Source: Pseudomonas xionganensis (GTDB lineage: Bacteria; Pseudomonadota; Gammaproteobacteria; Pseudomonadales; Pseudomonadaceae). From it: a stretch of DNA of 64,000 bases. Below, piece after piece: positions 43,547-55,319 of the stretch. How positions within the stretch are numbered: the first letter of the stretch is position 1; every line of letters begins with the position of its first letter. Location: contig NZ_WKJZ01000003.1 in the NCBI RefSeq assembly GCF_009763245.1, positions 372,001 to 436,000 on the forward strand. Direction: 5' to 3'. The position numbers and the translations under genes are program-made. The notes below the pieces were generated by a model that made no database searches, had not been told where the DNA came from, and worked only from the letters and a program-made list of their open reading frames with translations.

Positions 43547-44233
43547 ATGCGTAAATCAGTCTTCACCGCTTCTCTGCTGGCCCTGGCCATTGCCGCGCCC
43601 ATGGCCCATGCCTATCAGGCCGGCGATATTATCGTGCGAGCCGGTGCAATCACCGTTGACCCGCGCGAAAGCAGCAGTGATATCTGGGTCGGCGCACTGA
43701 ATACTGATGTAGCCGGCACCAAAGCCACCCTGGATAGCGACACCCAGCTGGGCCTGAACTTCGCCTATATGCTGACCAGTCATGTCGGCATTGAGCTGCT
43801 GGCCGCTACCCCGTTCAGCCATGATGTCGGCGTTAAAGGTATGCCAGGTGCTTTCGCCGGGCTCAATGGCAAGCTGGGCAGCCTCAAGCATCTGCCGCCG
43901 ACCGTTAGCGTGGTGTACTACCCGCTAGATTCCAGCTCGGCCTTCCAGCCCTACGTTGGCGCCGGCATCAACTACACCTGGTTCTTCGACACGGAGCTGA
44001 GCGGCGCAGCCGAGGACAAAGGTTTCAGCGGCCTGGATCTGAAAGACTCCTGGGGCCTGGCAGCTCAAGTGGGCATGGACTACATGCTGACCGAGAACCT
44101 GCTGCTCAATGCCCAGGTGCGCTATATCGATATCGACACCACCGGCACCACCAACTTCGGCGGCGCCAAGGTCAAGGTTGATGTAGACGTAGACCCGATG
44201 GTCTATATGGTCGGCCTGGGTTACAAGTTCTAA
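43547..44233 (+). CDS. oprG: Outer membrane protein OprG (OmpW family)
   Basis: This 228-residue eight-stranded barrel has a signal peptide (MRKSVFTASLLALAIAAPMAHA) and OmpW motifs: AGDIIVRAGAITVDPRESSS, LGLNFAYMLTSHVGIELLAATPF, and a C-terminal VYMVGLGYKF ending in Phe. OprG helps uptake of small hydrophobic or amino-acid substrates and is induced under low oxygen in P. aeruginosa. The Anr-type box upstream agrees. The following gene pair matches PA4068-PA4069. Confidence 0.94.
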   Translation: MRKSVFTASLLALAIAAPMAHAYQAGDIIVRAGAITVDPRESSSDIWVGALNTDVAGTKATLDSDTQLGLNFAYMLTSHVGIELLAATPFSHDVGVKGMPGAFAGLNGKLGSLKHLPPTVSVVYYPLDSSSAFQPYVGAGINYTWFFDTELSGAAEDKGFSGLDLKDSWGLAAQVGMDYMLTENLLLNAQVRYIDIDTTGTTNFGGAKVKVDVDVDPMVYMVGLGYKF

Positions 44234-44244
44234 CCCTGCCCCAT

Positions 44245-44275
44245 AAAAAAACCGGCTATTGCAGCCGGTTTTTTT
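44245..44275. terminator. Bidirectional intrinsic terminator between oprG and epimerase gene
   Basis: The stem ACCGGCT/AGCCGGT is flanked by an A-run on the left and a T-run on the right, so it can terminate oprG on the plus strand and the epimerase gene on the minus strand. Confidence 0.88.
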
Positions 44276-44286
44276 ATGCCTGGTGC

Positions 44287-45219
44287 TTAACCTTGCAGCA
44301 AACGCTGCAAGCCCTCGGCCAGAGGCGTTGACGCAGGCAGCTGATACGCCGCACGCAGGCGCTCGATGGCCGCCCGGGAGTGGCGAATATCACCGGCGCG
44401 CGGGGACAGATACCGTACCTCGGGCAACCCACCACAGAGCCTGCCAACTTCGGCCAGTAGCTGATTCAGGCTGACGGCCTGATTCCAGCCCACATTCACC
44501 GCACCGAGAGGCACCTGCGGCAATTGCAGGGCCTGCACCAGCAGCTGCACCAGATCGCTCACGTAGAAGAAATCCCGGGTCTGCTCGCCATCGCCGAATA
44601 CGTTGATCGGCAGCCCCTGCTGGGCATGCTGGGTAAAGATGCTGATCACCCCGGAATAGGGCGAGGATGGGTCCTGGCGCGGGCCGAAGATATTGAAGAA
44701 GCGAAAGATCGCAGGTTCCAGCCCATGCTGGCGGCGATAGAAATCCAGGTAATGCTCGCTGGCCAGCTTGTCCGCCGCGTAGGGGGTCAACGGCGCCTTG
44801 GCTGTATCCTCGGCAATAGCCTGGCCCTCCCCGTTATTGCCGTAGACCGCCGCACTGGAGGCAAACAACACCCGCTTTACACCGCGCTGGCGCATGGCCT
44901 CGCAGACATTCAGGGTGCCGACAAAATTGCTCTGGTGGGTGCCAACCGGATCATCCACCGAAGCCTGCACCGAGGCCACGGCGGCCAGATGAGCCACCGC
45001 CGAGCAGCCCTGCACGGCCGCACTGACCGTCGCCGCATCGGCCACATCGCCCTGAATAAACTCCAGAGCCGGATTATCCAGCGCCAGGTTGGCCAGCTTG
45101 CCCATGGACAGGTTGTCCAGCACCCGCACGACATGGCCGGCAGCCAGCAGCGCATCGACCAGATGAGAGCCGATAAAACCGGCGCCGCCGGTGACCAGAA
45201 TCTTGGATAACTCAGACAT
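44287..45219 (-). CDS. NAD-dependent epimerase/dehydratase (UDP-glucose 4-epimerase-like)
   Basis: This 310-residue extended short-chain dehydrogenase has the NAD motif ILVTGGAGFIGSHLVDALL at residue 7. The active-site residues are SSAAVYG near 121 and YAADKLASEHY (Y-x3-K) near 144, followed by RFFNIFGPRQDPSSPYSG. These resemble GalE/WbpP epimerases. It starts at ATG 45219, overlapping the upstream reductase gene by 8 bases. It matches PA4068. The sugar substrate is unknown. Confidence 0.88.
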   Translation of the reverse strand: MSELSKILVTGGAGFIGSHLVDALLAAGHVVRVLDNLSMGKLANLALDNPALEFIQGDVADAATVSAAVQGCSAVAHLAAVASVQASVDDPVGTHQSNFVGTLNVCEAMRQRGVKRVLFASSAAVYGNNGEGQAIAEDTAKAPLTPYAADKLASEHYLDFYRRQHGLEPAIFRFFNIFGPRQDPSSPYSGVISIFTQHAQQGLPINVFGDGEQTRDFFYVSDLVQLLVQALQLPQVPLGAVNVGWNQAVSLNQLLAEVGRLCGGLPEVRYLSPRAGDIRHSRAAIERLRAAYQLPASTPLAEGLQRLLQG

Positions 45220-46096
45220 GGCGGTAATAACGATCCAGCAGAGCAGGCAGCCCGGTACGCCAGGCCCTGGGCTTGATACCAAAGGTGTGGAAGATTTTCT
45301 TGCAGGCCAGCACGGCGTGCTGCGGCTCTTCCGCAGAGTCGGCGCGAGCGGCATGGGCCTGGGCGCCAATTTCCTCGATCAGGTTGCCATGCAGTTGGCG
45401 CGCCTCGCTCAACACCGCCTGACCCAGGGTCAGGCTGGTGGTCGCCTCATGGCCGCCATAGTGATAGGTGCCCCACAACGGGCTGTTGCAATCGAGCTGC
45501 TTGAGCACCGCCAGAATCACCCGCGCCGCATCATCCACTGGAGTCGGATTGCCACGTCGGTCATCGGCCAGATAGAGCACGTCGTCGCGCTCGGCACGCT
45601 GCAGAAAGCGCCCGAGCAAGCCATCCGGGCTGTCGTCCAGTAACCAGCCAAAACGCAACAGCACATTCCGCGGACAGCTGCGCCGCACCACCTGTTCCAG
45701 CGCCAGCAAAGCCTGACCGCGCGCGCCAAGGGGCAATGGATCGTCCTTTTCGCTATAGGCAGTGGCGCGCGCGCCATCGAAGACGCGGTAGCTGGAGGGT
45801 TGCAGCAGACGGATCTCATGGTGCTGGCACAGCTCAGCCAGGCGCTCGACTGCACGGGTCTGCTCGGCAAAGCGCTCGGCGCTGACCTCGGCGGACTGGA
45901 ACCAGTCGAAGTAGTAGGCCAGGTTGACCAGAGCATCAGGACGGGTCTCGTCCAGCAACTGGGTCAGGCTGGCCGGATCCCAGCCGGATTCCGGCGGTCT
46001 GGGGGCGAGAAAGCCGATGTCTTCCTCGGCGCCCAGACGGATCAGTGCCTGCCCCAGGGCGTTACCGCCCCCCAGCAGCATCAAGCGCATGCGCAT
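45212..46096 (-). CDS. RmlD-like sugar-nucleotide reductase family protein
   Basis: This 294-residue protein of the dTDP-4-dehydrorhamnose reductase superfamily begins MRMRLMLLGGGNALGQALIR, a variant nucleotide-binding loop (GGGxxLG). It contains DALVNLAYYFDW and LLQPSSYRVFDG, where the usual S-x-x-Y-V-F motif reads SSYRVF. A canonical YxxxK is not obvious, so catalysis is uncertain. It is cotranscribed with the epimerase gene and matches PA4069. It is an unusual pair of unknown role. Confidence 0.75.
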   Translation of the reverse strand: MRMRLMLLGGGNALGQALIRLGAEEDIGFLAPRPPESGWDPASLTQLLDETRPDALVNLAYYFDWFQSAEVSAERFAEQTRAVERLAELCQHHEIRLLQPSSYRVFDGARATAYSEKDDPLPLGARGQALLALEQVVRRSCPRNVLLRFGWLLDDSPDGLLGRFLQRAERDDVLYLADDRRGNPTPVDDAARVILAVLKQLDCNSPLWGTYHYGGHEATTSLTLGQAVLSEARQLHGNLIEEIGAQAHAARADSAEEPQHAVLACKKIFHTFGIKPRAWRTGLPALLDRYYRHV

Positions 46097-46111
46097 AAAC
46101 GGCGGCAGCCT

Positions 46112-46594
46112 TTAGAACGGAATATCGTCGTCGAAGCTGTCATAGTCCGGGGCGGGCTGGGCAGCCGGCTGCGGCGCCGGGCGGGCCTGCTGCTGCGGCT
46201 CGCGCTGAGGGGCTGGGCGAGACTGACGCGGCGCGGAATCGTCACCACTGGGACGGCCGCCGAGCAGCTGCATGGTGCCCTGCATATCGACGATGATCTC
46301 CGTGGTGTAACGCTTGATGCCGTCTTTTTCCCACTCGCGGGTCTGCAGCTTGCCTTCGATATACACCTGGGAACCTTTGCGCAGGTATTCGCCGGCAATC
46401 TCGGCCACCTTGCCGAACAGGGCAACGCGGTGCCACTCGGTCTTCTCGACCTTCTGCCCGGTCTGCTTGTCGGTCCACTGCTCGCTGGTCGCCAGGCTCA
46501 GGTTGGTGACAGCGTTGCCGCTGGGCAGGTAGCGGACTTCCGGGTCCTGACCGCAGGTGCCGACCAGAATGACTTTGTTAACCCCACGGGCCAT
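46112..46594 (-). CDS. ssb: Single-stranded DNA-binding protein
   Basis: This 160-residue SSB has the OB fold [23 protein letters not shown]...[24 protein letters not shown] Gln/Pro/Ala-rich disordered linker follows, ending in the acidic protein-interaction tip DSFDDDIPF. The AGGAG site and ATG are clear. It lies 17 bases after the MFS gene, in the ssb-MFS-uvrA order seen in PAO1 (PA4232-PA4234). Confidence 0.98.
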   Translation of the reverse strand: MARGVNKVILVGTCGQDPEVRYLPSGNAVTNLSLATSEQWTDKQTGQKVEKTEWHRVALFGKVAEIAGEYLRKGSQVYIEGKLQTREWEKDGIKRYTTEIIVDMQGTMQLLGGRPSGDDSAPRQSRPAPQREPQQQARPAPQPAAQPAPDYDSFDDDIPF

Positions 46595-46611
46595 AACGTT
46601 CTCCTAAGCTC

Positions 46612-48000
46612 TCAGCAAGCCACCGGCGCCGTCTCGATCAGGCGCTCAAGGGACTTGCGGTCCAATTGTTGGGTATCCACTTTGATATAGATGGCGGCCT
46701 CTTCAACCACCACCACGGCATCCGCCACTCCGGGCACTGCCTGTAAACGCTCGGCCAGCCCCGCATCCTGTAGAGCCGCACTGGAAAGCGGCAGGCGCAG
46801 GCTGGTGACATAAGGCGGTTCGCGCATAGTAACAGCAAAGGCCAGCCAGAAAAGAGCCAACAGGGCGCAGCCGAGGAACACCCCCGACAGGCTGTAGTGC
46901 TGGTACAGCCAGCCACCCAGGATGCCGCCAATGGCGGCGCCGAGAAACTGACTGGTGGCGTACACCCCCATCGCCGTGCCCTTGCCGCCAGCCGGGGCCA
47001 CCTTGCTGACCAGTGATGGCAGGGAGGCTTCCAGCAGATTGAAGGCGGTAAAGAACACCACCATGCCCAGCACCAGGCTGCGCAGATCCTGCCCGACCAG
47101 GGCGAAGAACAGCTCGCAAGCCAGCAGTACGCAGACCGCGCCGAGCAGTACCTGCTTCATCCGGCGCTTTTTCTCGCCATAGATAATGAAGGGCACCATG
47201 GCGAAGAACCCCACCAGCAAGGCCGTCAGATAGACCCACCAGTGCTCCTCCTTGACCAGGGCGCCCTGCTCCACCAGGGCCAGGGGCAAGGCGATAAAGC
47301 TGGCCATGAGAATCGCGTGCAGGGCCAGAATGGCGAAATCCAGGCGCAGCAGATCGAGGTTCTTCAGGGTCGGCCACAGCGCCTGGCTGGCCACCCCGGA
47401 TTCGCGATGCTGCAAGGCCGCGGCCGCCCGCGGCACCCAGGTGGCTACCACGAGCATACCCAGCAGGGCCATGGCTGCGGTGGCGAGAAACAGCCCGGAC
47501 AGGCCGAAGGCGCGGGTCAGCAGCGGGCCGACCACCATGGCCACGGCAAAGGACAGGCCGATACTCATGCCGACCATGGCCATGGCCTTGGTGCGGTGCT
47601 GCTCGCGGGTCAGATCGGAGAGCAGCGCCATCACCGCCGCCGAGATGGCCCCCGCGCCCTGTAACACACGCCCGGCAATCACCCCGAAGATAGAGTCGGC
47701 ATTGGCCGCCAGCAGACTGCCGGCGGCAAAGATCAGCAGCCCGGCATAGATCACCGGACGCCGGCCAATACGATCACTGAGCATACCGAAGGGAATCTGC
47801 AGGATGGCCTGAGTCAGACCGTAGGCGCCGATGGCCAGACCAATCAGGGCCGGGGTGCTGCCCTGCAACTCCATGCCGTAGGTGGCCATGACCGGCAACA
47901 CCATAAACAACCCCAGCATGCGGAATGCGAACACCAGCGCCAGGCCACTGGCTGCGCGTGTTTCGCCACCGCTCATGCGCTCGCTGTGCGGATCGTGCAT
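46612..48000 (-). CDS. MFS transporter (YajR-like, C-terminal ferredoxin-like domain)
   Basis: This 462-residue major facilitator has twelve TMs. Family motif A is PFGMLSDRIGRRPVIYAGL near residue 68. A C-terminal soluble domain of about 70 residues (DAGLAERLQAVPGVADAVVVVEEAAIYIKVD) has the ferredoxin-like fold of the E. coli YajR domain. The start is ATG 48000 (MHDPHSERMSGGE). The frame stays open much further upstream but that is antisense to uvrA. The substrate is unknown. Confidence 0.9.
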   Translation of the reverse strand: MHDPHSERMSGGETRAASGLALVFAFRMLGLFMVLPVMATYGMELQGSTPALIGLAIGAYGLTQAILQIPFGMLSDRIGRRPVIYAGLLIFAAGSLLAANADSIFGVIAGRVLQGAGAISAAVMALLSDLTREQHRTKAMAMVGMSIGLSFAVAMVVGPLLTRAFGLSGLFLATAAMALLGMLVVATWVPRAAAALQHRESGVASQALWPTLKNLDLLRLDFAILALHAILMASFIALPLALVEQGALVKEEHWWVYLTALLVGFFAMVPFIIYGEKKRRMKQVLLGAVCVLLACELFFALVGQDLRSLVLGMVVFFTAFNLLEASLPSLVSKVAPAGGKGTAMGVYATSQFLGAAIGGILGGWLYQHYSLSGVFLGCALLALFWLAFAVTMREPPYVTSLRLPLSSAALQDAGLAERLQAVPGVADAVVVVEEAAIYIKVDTQQLDRKSLERLIETAPVAC

Positions 48001-48135
48001 GGGAAATGCCCTATTAAAAACAGGCGGCGATTCTAGCAGTCTGATCGTCCATGGCACAGCAGTGACGCTTTGCCGCGCAAGGCCCCCGGCCCGTATACTC
48101 GGTGGTTTTCCGCCCGCCACGGGAGGCCGCTGTTT

Positions 48136-50970
<2,835 letters not shown>

Positions 50971-50973
50971 GAG

Positions 50974-51080
50974 CAGCCACAAGCCTGAAGCTCCAAGCCA
51001 CAAGAAAAAGCCAGAGCAGATCATCTCCGCTCTGGCTTTTTCGCTTCTGCTCTTACTTGTAGCTTGTAGCTTGTAGCTGG
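50974..51080. repeat. Imperfect inverted repeat with TTGTAGC tandem copies around the uvrA terminator
   Basis: The left arm (50975-51004, AGCCACAAGCCTGAAGC...) is roughly complementary to the right arm, which contains three exact TTGTAGC units (51057-51077). The terminator at 51005 lies between the arms. Such AGCTTGTAGC repeats are common between Pseudomonas genes. Confidence 0.7.
51005..51041. terminator. Intrinsic terminator between convergent uvrA and ftnA
   Basis: The stem AAAAAGCCAGAGC/GCTCTGGCTTTTT has a loop of about 11 bases, with T-runs on both strands. It lies 34 bases after the uvrA stop and 43 bases beyond the ftnA stop. Confidence 0.9.
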
Positions 51081-51084
51081 CCGA

Positions 51085-51549
51085 TTACATCTGGCTTTGC
51101 AGATAGTTCTCCAGACCCAGCTTGTCGATCAGGCCCAGCTGAATTTCCAGCCAGTAGGCATGGTCTTCCTCGGTATCCTTGAGCTGGGCCAACAGCATGT
51201 CGCGGCTCTGATAATCCTGATGCTGCTCACACAGGGCAATGCCCTTGGCCAGGGCCGCGCGCACCTCGTACTCCAGGGCCAGATCCAGCTTTAACGCCTC
51301 CGGCACCGTCTGGCCAAAGCGGAATGAATTCGGCGTCATATCCGGCACGCCCTCAAGGAAGATAATCCGCTTGAGCAGCGCATCAGCATGCTGGGTCTCT
51401 TCCTCCATTTCATGGTTGATCCGCTCGTAGAGCTTGCTAAAGCCCCAATCCTCATACAGGCGCGAATGCACGAAATACTGATCCCTGGCAGCCAGCTCGC
51501 CCTTGAGCAGCTGCTTGAGGTAATCGACAACCTGCACATGGCCTTTCAT
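51085..51549 (-). CDS. ftnA: Bacterial ferritin FtnA (bacterioferritin-like, no heme Met)
   Basis: This 154-residue iron-storage protein forms a 24-mer. The ferroxidase residues are present: E18, E51, H54, E93, E127 and H130. Position 52, where heme-binding bacterioferritins have Met, is Thr within [11 protein letters not shown], so a heme at the two-fold axis is not expected. That is the known situation for P. aeruginosa PA4235, once called BfrA and now FtnA. It starts at ATG 51549. The usual neighbour katA is missing. Confidence 0.92.
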   Translation of the reverse strand: MKGHVQVVDYLKQLLKGELAARDQYFVHSRLYEDWGFSKLYERINHEMEEETQHADALLKRIIFLEGVPDMTPNSFRFGQTVPEALKLDLALEYEVRAALAKGIALCEQHQDYQSRDMLLAQLKDTEEDHAYWLEIQLGLIDKLGLENYLQSQM

Positions 51550-51638
51550 GAGGACAGTTCCTTAAACAAAGCTGGATGACTGCCTATGCTCCGCCTCAGT
51601 CTGGAGCGGGTCAAGCGCAGCGCCCTGCTGGCAGACAG

Positions 51639-51667
51639 AAAAAACGGGCCCGTAGGCCCGTTTTTTT
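51639..51667 (-). terminator. Intrinsic terminator of the NhaC gene
   Basis: The stem AACGGGCC/GGCCCGTT has a CGTA loop with a T-tract on the minus strand. It lies 15 bases beyond the antiporter stop. The remaining 50551-51638-side spacer between here and ftnA (51550-51638) holds the ftnA leader and nothing else recognised. Confidence 0.9.
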
Positions 51668-51681
51668 CCAATCCTGCTCGC

Positions 51682-53061
51682 TTAGGCGATCAGGATAAAG
51701 CCGACAAAGGCTACTGTCGCCGCCACCAGGGTGTAAGGCAGCTGAGTGACCGCATGGCTGATCAGGTTGCAACCCGAGCCCTGGGCCGCCAGCACGGTGG
51801 AGTCACTGTAGAAACAGGCCTGACTGCCAAAGGCCGAAGCCGACATCAGCGCGCCGATCACCAGCGGCACATCCGCCTCCAGGGCAAAGGCCAGAGGCAT
51901 TACGATTGGAATGGTTACGGCAAAGATGCCCCAGGAGGAGCCGGTGGCGAACGACAGCACCGCCATGCACAGGAACACCATGGCCGGCAGCATCTGCGGG
52001 GTCATGTAGGGCTTGAGGCTTTCGACCACATACTGCGGCAGCATCAGCTGGTCACAGACATCCTTGAAGATAAAGGCGGCAACGCAGATACCGATGGCCG
52101 GCAGCATGGTCTTGAAGCCGTCCATCATCTGCTCCAGCATCTCGGCCAGGGGCATCAGACGCTGCAACATGTAGAAGGGCACGGTCAGCAGCATGGTGGC
52201 AATCATGCCCATCCACACGTCGATGTCGAAATAGATGGTGAACCCCACCAGCATCAGCAGCGGCACCAGGAAGTTATAGAGCTTGCCGCTTTCCTTGTCC
52301 GCACCCTCGAACTCCTCCTCCATGGATTTCATCGAGAAGTTGTGCTCGGGATTCAGCTCGCCCACATGCATGGCGCCAGCCGAACCATGCTGAGCTTGCA
52401 TCTCGGCCTTGCGCATCGGCCCGAAGTCCGGCACCAGCCCCATCGCAACCAGCAGTACCAGAATCACCGCAGCCCAGGCATAGAGCATGTAGGGAATCGC
52501 CTGGATATAGGTGGCGATACCCTCACCCGTGGCGGCGATGTCGTTGTTTTCCAGCAGACCACCGAAGAATACGGCCCAGGTCGACAGGGGCACCAGCACG
52601 CAGATGGGCGCTGCAGTGGAGTCAACGATATAGGCCAGCTTCTCGCGGGAGATACGGAAACGATCGGTCACTCGCTTCATGGTCTCGCCCACGGTCAAGG
52701 CGTTGAGATAATCGTCGACGAAAATCACCAGGCCCAGAAAGAACGTCATCAGCAAGGAAGAACGCTTACCCTTGGCCACCAGCAATGCCGCACGGCCAAA
52801 GGCCAATGCGCCACCGGTACGGATGAGCAAGGCAATCAGGGCACCGAAGCTGCCGCATACCAGGATCAGCCAGCCGATGGTTTCATCCTGCATGACCTTG
52901 AGGGATATCTCGGAGAAATTGGTCATCGCGTCCTGCGGCGACAATAGCAACAGGCCGGCGGCAGCACCGCAGACCAGAGCCAGTATGGGACGACGCAGCC
53001 ACACAGCCAGGAGCAGCACGACGGCAGGGGGGATCAGACTCAGAGCAGTTGGTTCAGACAT
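51682..53061 (-). CDS. Na+/H+ antiporter, NhaC family
   Basis: This 459-residue membrane protein has about eleven hydrophobic segments. NhaC-family features include LVIFVDDYLNALTVGETMKR near residue 112, DSTAAPICVLVPLSTWAVFFGG near 147, and FATGSSWGIFAVTIPIVMPLA near 372. A charged cytoplasmic loop of about 50 residues lies in the middle (MHVGELNPEHNFSMKSMEEE). It starts at ATG 53061. In PAO1 this place is occupied by katA (from memory). It probably exports Na+ or organic cations. Confidence 0.88.
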   Translation of the reverse strand: MSEPTALSLIPPAVVLLLAVWLRRPILALVCGAAAGLLLLSPQDAMTNFSEISLKVMQDETIGWLILVCGSFGALIALLIRTGGALAFGRAALLVAKGKRSSLLMTFFLGLVIFVDDYLNALTVGETMKRVTDRFRISREKLAYIVDSTAAPICVLVPLSTWAVFFGGLLENNDIAATGEGIATYIQAIPYMLYAWAAVILVLLVAMGLVPDFGPMRKAEMQAQHGSAGAMHVGELNPEHNFSMKSMEEEFEGADKESGKLYNFLVPLLMLVGFTIYFDIDVWMGMIATMLLTVPFYMLQRLMPLAEMLEQMMDGFKTMLPAIGICVAAFIFKDVCDQLMLPQYVVESLKPYMTPQMLPAMVFLCMAVLSFATGSSWGIFAVTIPIVMPLAFALEADVPLVIGALMSASAFGSQACFYSDSTVLAAQGSGCNLISHAVTQLPYTLVAATVAFVGFILIA

Positions 53062-53182
53062 GATGTGCGATTGTTCTTATGGAGGCCCGAGGGCGTGAAC
53101 GGAAGACCGATGCACCATACCCGAGGCCATAATCGAACACAATATCAAACACGACGTGCGGAATATTATTCACGCCCAAAAC

Positions 53183-53211
53183 AAAAAAACCGGGCCAGGG
53201 CCCGGTTTTTT
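53183..53211 (-). terminator. Intrinsic terminator of the ribosomal alpha operon
   Basis: The stem ACCGGGCC/GGCCCGGT with a short loop is followed by seven T on the minus strand, 14 bases beyond the rplQ stop. It closes the whole leftward ribosomal run. Confidence 0.92.
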
Positions 53212-53225
53212 CTACAACCTACGAC

Positions 53226-53612
53226 TTACTCAGCGTCTACAGCTGCACCAGCGACCGGACGGTCAACCAGCTCAACATAAGCCATTGGAGCATTGTCGCC
53301 AGCGCGGAAACCGCACTTGAGGATACGCAGGTAACCGCCCTGACGGGTGGCGTAGCGCTTGCCCAGGTCGTTGAACAGCTTGCCGACGATAGCTTTCGAG
53401 CGAGTACGATCGAAGGCCAGACGACGGTTGGCAACGCTGTCTTCTTTAGCCAGAGTGATCAGCGGCTCGGCAACGCGACGCAGTTCTTTGGCTTTCGGCA
53501 GAGTAGTTTTGATCAGCTCATGCTCGAACAGCGATACCGCCATGTTCTGGAACATGGCCTTGCGGTGTGCGCTGGTGCGGCTGAGGTGACGGCCACTTTT
53601 ACGATGACGCAT
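53226..53612 (-). CDS. rplQ: 50S ribosomal protein L17
   Basis: This 128-residue protein starts [20 protein letters not shown], the invariant L17 N-terminus, and contains [20 protein letters not shown]. It is the last gene of the alpha operon, 44 bases after rpoA. A C-terminal VAGAAVDAE tail is typical of Pseudomonas. Confidence 0.98.
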   Translation of the reverse strand: MRHRKSGRHLSRTSAHRKAMFQNMAVSLFEHELIKTTLPKAKELRRVAEPLITLAKEDSVANRRLAFDRTRSKAIVGKLFNDLGKRYATRQGGYLRILKCGFRAGDNAPMAYVELVDRPVAGAAVDAE

Positions 53613-53656
53613 GGTTCAATTCCTTACCAAACTTGTTCGTTCGGTGATGATGACGA

Positions 53657-54658
53657 TCAGGCAGTCGCCTTATCGTCTTTCTTCAGACTTGCCGGCGGCC
53701 AATTGTCGAGGCGCATACCGAGGGACAGACCGCGAGAGGCCAGAACATCCTTGATTTCAGTCAGGGACTTCTTGCCCAGGTTCGGGGTTTTCAACAGCTC
53801 TACTTCGGTACGCTGAATCAGGTCGCCGATGTAGTAGATGTTTTCTGCCTTGAGGCAGTTGGCCGAACGCACGGTCAGTTCCAGGTCGTCAACCGGACGC
53901 AGCAGGATCGGATCGATCTCGTCTTCCTGCTCGACAACAACAGGCTCGCTGTCACCCTTGAGGTCGACGAACGCAGCCAGCTGCTGTTGCAGAATGGTTG
54001 CGGCACGACGGATAGCCTCTTCAGGATCCAGGGTACCGTTGGTTTCCAGATCGATGACCAGTTTGTCCAGGTTGGTACGCTGCTCGACGCGAGCGTTTTC
54101 CACCACGTAGGACACCCGGCGCACAGGGCTGAACGAAGCATCCAGCTGCAAGCGACCAATGCTGCGGCTTTCGTCTTCATCGCTCTGACGCGCGTCAGCC
54201 GGCTCGTAGCCGCGACCACGAGCTACGGTGAGCTTCATGTTCAGCGCGCCAGTGGAAGCCAGGTTGGCGATTACGTGGTCGCCATTGACGATCTCGACAT
54301 CATGATCCAGCTGAATATCGGCAGCGGTTACTACGCCCGAGCCCTTCTTCGCCAGAGTCAGTGTCACTTCGTCACGACCGTGCAGTTTGACAGCCAGACC
54401 TTTCAGGTTGAGCAGGATTTCAATGACATCTTCCTGAACACCTTCGATGGCGGAGTACTCATGGAGTACGCCGTCGATCTCGGCCTCGACTACTGCACAG
54501 CCAGGCATGGAGGACAACAGGATGCGACGCAGCGCGTTGCCCAGGGTATGGCCAAAACCACGCTCGAGAGGCTCGAGGGTGATCTTGGCGCGGGTCGGAC
54601 TGACCACCTGCACATCAATGTGACGGGGGGTCAGGAACTCATTTACCGAAATCTGCAT
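53657..54658 (-). CDS. rpoA: DNA-directed RNA polymerase subunit alpha
   Basis: This is the 333-residue alpha subunit. The N-terminal assembly domain includes [29 protein letters not shown] linker ([15 protein letters not shown]) leads to the C-terminal domain that contacts UP elements and activators ([31 protein letters not shown]). The ATG at 54658 ([13 protein letters not shown]) was chosen over one nine bases earlier because it matches the Pseudomonas start. Confidence 0.99.
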   Translation of the reverse strand: MQISVNEFLTPRHIDVQVVSPTRAKITLEPLERGFGHTLGNALRRILLSSMPGCAVVEAEIDGVLHEYSAIEGVQEDVIEILLNLKGLAVKLHGRDEVTLTLAKKGSGVVTAADIQLDHDVEIVNGDHVIANLASTGALNMKLTVARGRGYEPADARQSDEDESRSIGRLQLDASFSPVRRVSYVVENARVEQRTNLDKLVIDLETNGTLDPEEAIRRAATILQQQLAAFVDLKGDSEPVVVEQEDEIDPILLRPVDDLELTVRSANCLKAENIYYIGDLIQRTEVELLKTPNLGKKSLTEIKDVLASRGLSLGMRLDNWPPASLKKDDKATA

Positions 54659-54681
54659 GGAATGCACCTATTTTCTAGCCC

Positions 54682-55302
54682 TTACTTGGAGTAGAGCTCG
54701 ACAATCAGGCTTTCGTTGATGTCGGCGGAGAGGTCACTGCGAGCCGGAACGCTTTTGAACACGCCGGATTTCTTCTCAGTGTCTACTTCTACCCATTCAA
54801 CGCGGCCACGCTGGGCACACAGCTCGAGAGCCTGGACAATGCGCAGCTGATTCTTCGACTTCTCGCGAACGGCAACCACGTCACCAGCTTTAACCTGGTA
54901 GGACGGTACGTTGACAGTCTTACCGTTTACGCTGATCGCCTTGTGCGAAACCAGCTGACGGGATTCAGCGCGGGTAGCACCAAAGCCCATACGGTAAACC
55001 ACGTTATCCAGACGGCACTCGAGGAGCTGCAGCAGGTTCTCACCAGTAGCGCCTTTCTGACTGGCAGCTTGCTTGTAGTAACCGCTGAACTGACGCTCAA
55101 GTACGCCATAGATGCGACGAACTTTCTGCTTCTCACGCAGCTGGGTGCCGTAGTCGGACTGACGGCCACGGCGCTGACCGTGAATACCTGGGGCTGCTTC
55201 GATGTTGCACTTCGATTCCAGAGCGCGGACGCCACTCTTCAGGAACAGATCGGTGCCTTCACGACGAGACAGTTTGCATTTGGGACCAATGTAACGAGCC
55301 AT
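54682..55302 (-). CDS. rpsD: 30S ribosomal protein S4
   Basis: This 206-residue primary assembly protein has the S4 RNA-binding domain [25 protein letters not shown]. It begins [16 protein letters not shown]. It lacks the N-terminal four-cysteine zinc site, as in other gammaproteobacteria. It lies between rpsK and rpoA. In E. coli S4 represses the alpha operon by binding its leader upstream of rpsM. Confidence 0.99.
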   Translation of the reverse strand: MARYIGPKCKLSRREGTDLFLKSGVRALESKCNIEAAPGIHGQRRGRQSDYGTQLREKQKVRRIYGVLERQFSGYYKQAASQKGATGENLLQLLECRLDNVVYRMGFGATRAESRQLVSHKAISVNGKTVNVPSYQVKAGDVVAVREKSKNQLRIVQALELCAQRGRVEWVEVDTEKKSGVFKSVPARSDLSADINESLIVELYSK

Positions 55303-55319
55303 TTCTCACTGTCTCCTGA

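Noticed and set aside
48001..48135. Possible LexA (SOS) box ahead of uvrA
   Set aside because: CTG and CAG triplets are present but the spacing does not fit CTG-N10-CAG; no convincing site found by eye.
51586..52947. 453-codon plus-strand frame opposite the NhaC gene
   Set aside because: His/Gln/Gly-rich shadow with no homology; the antisense NhaC protein has clear TM segments and family motifs.
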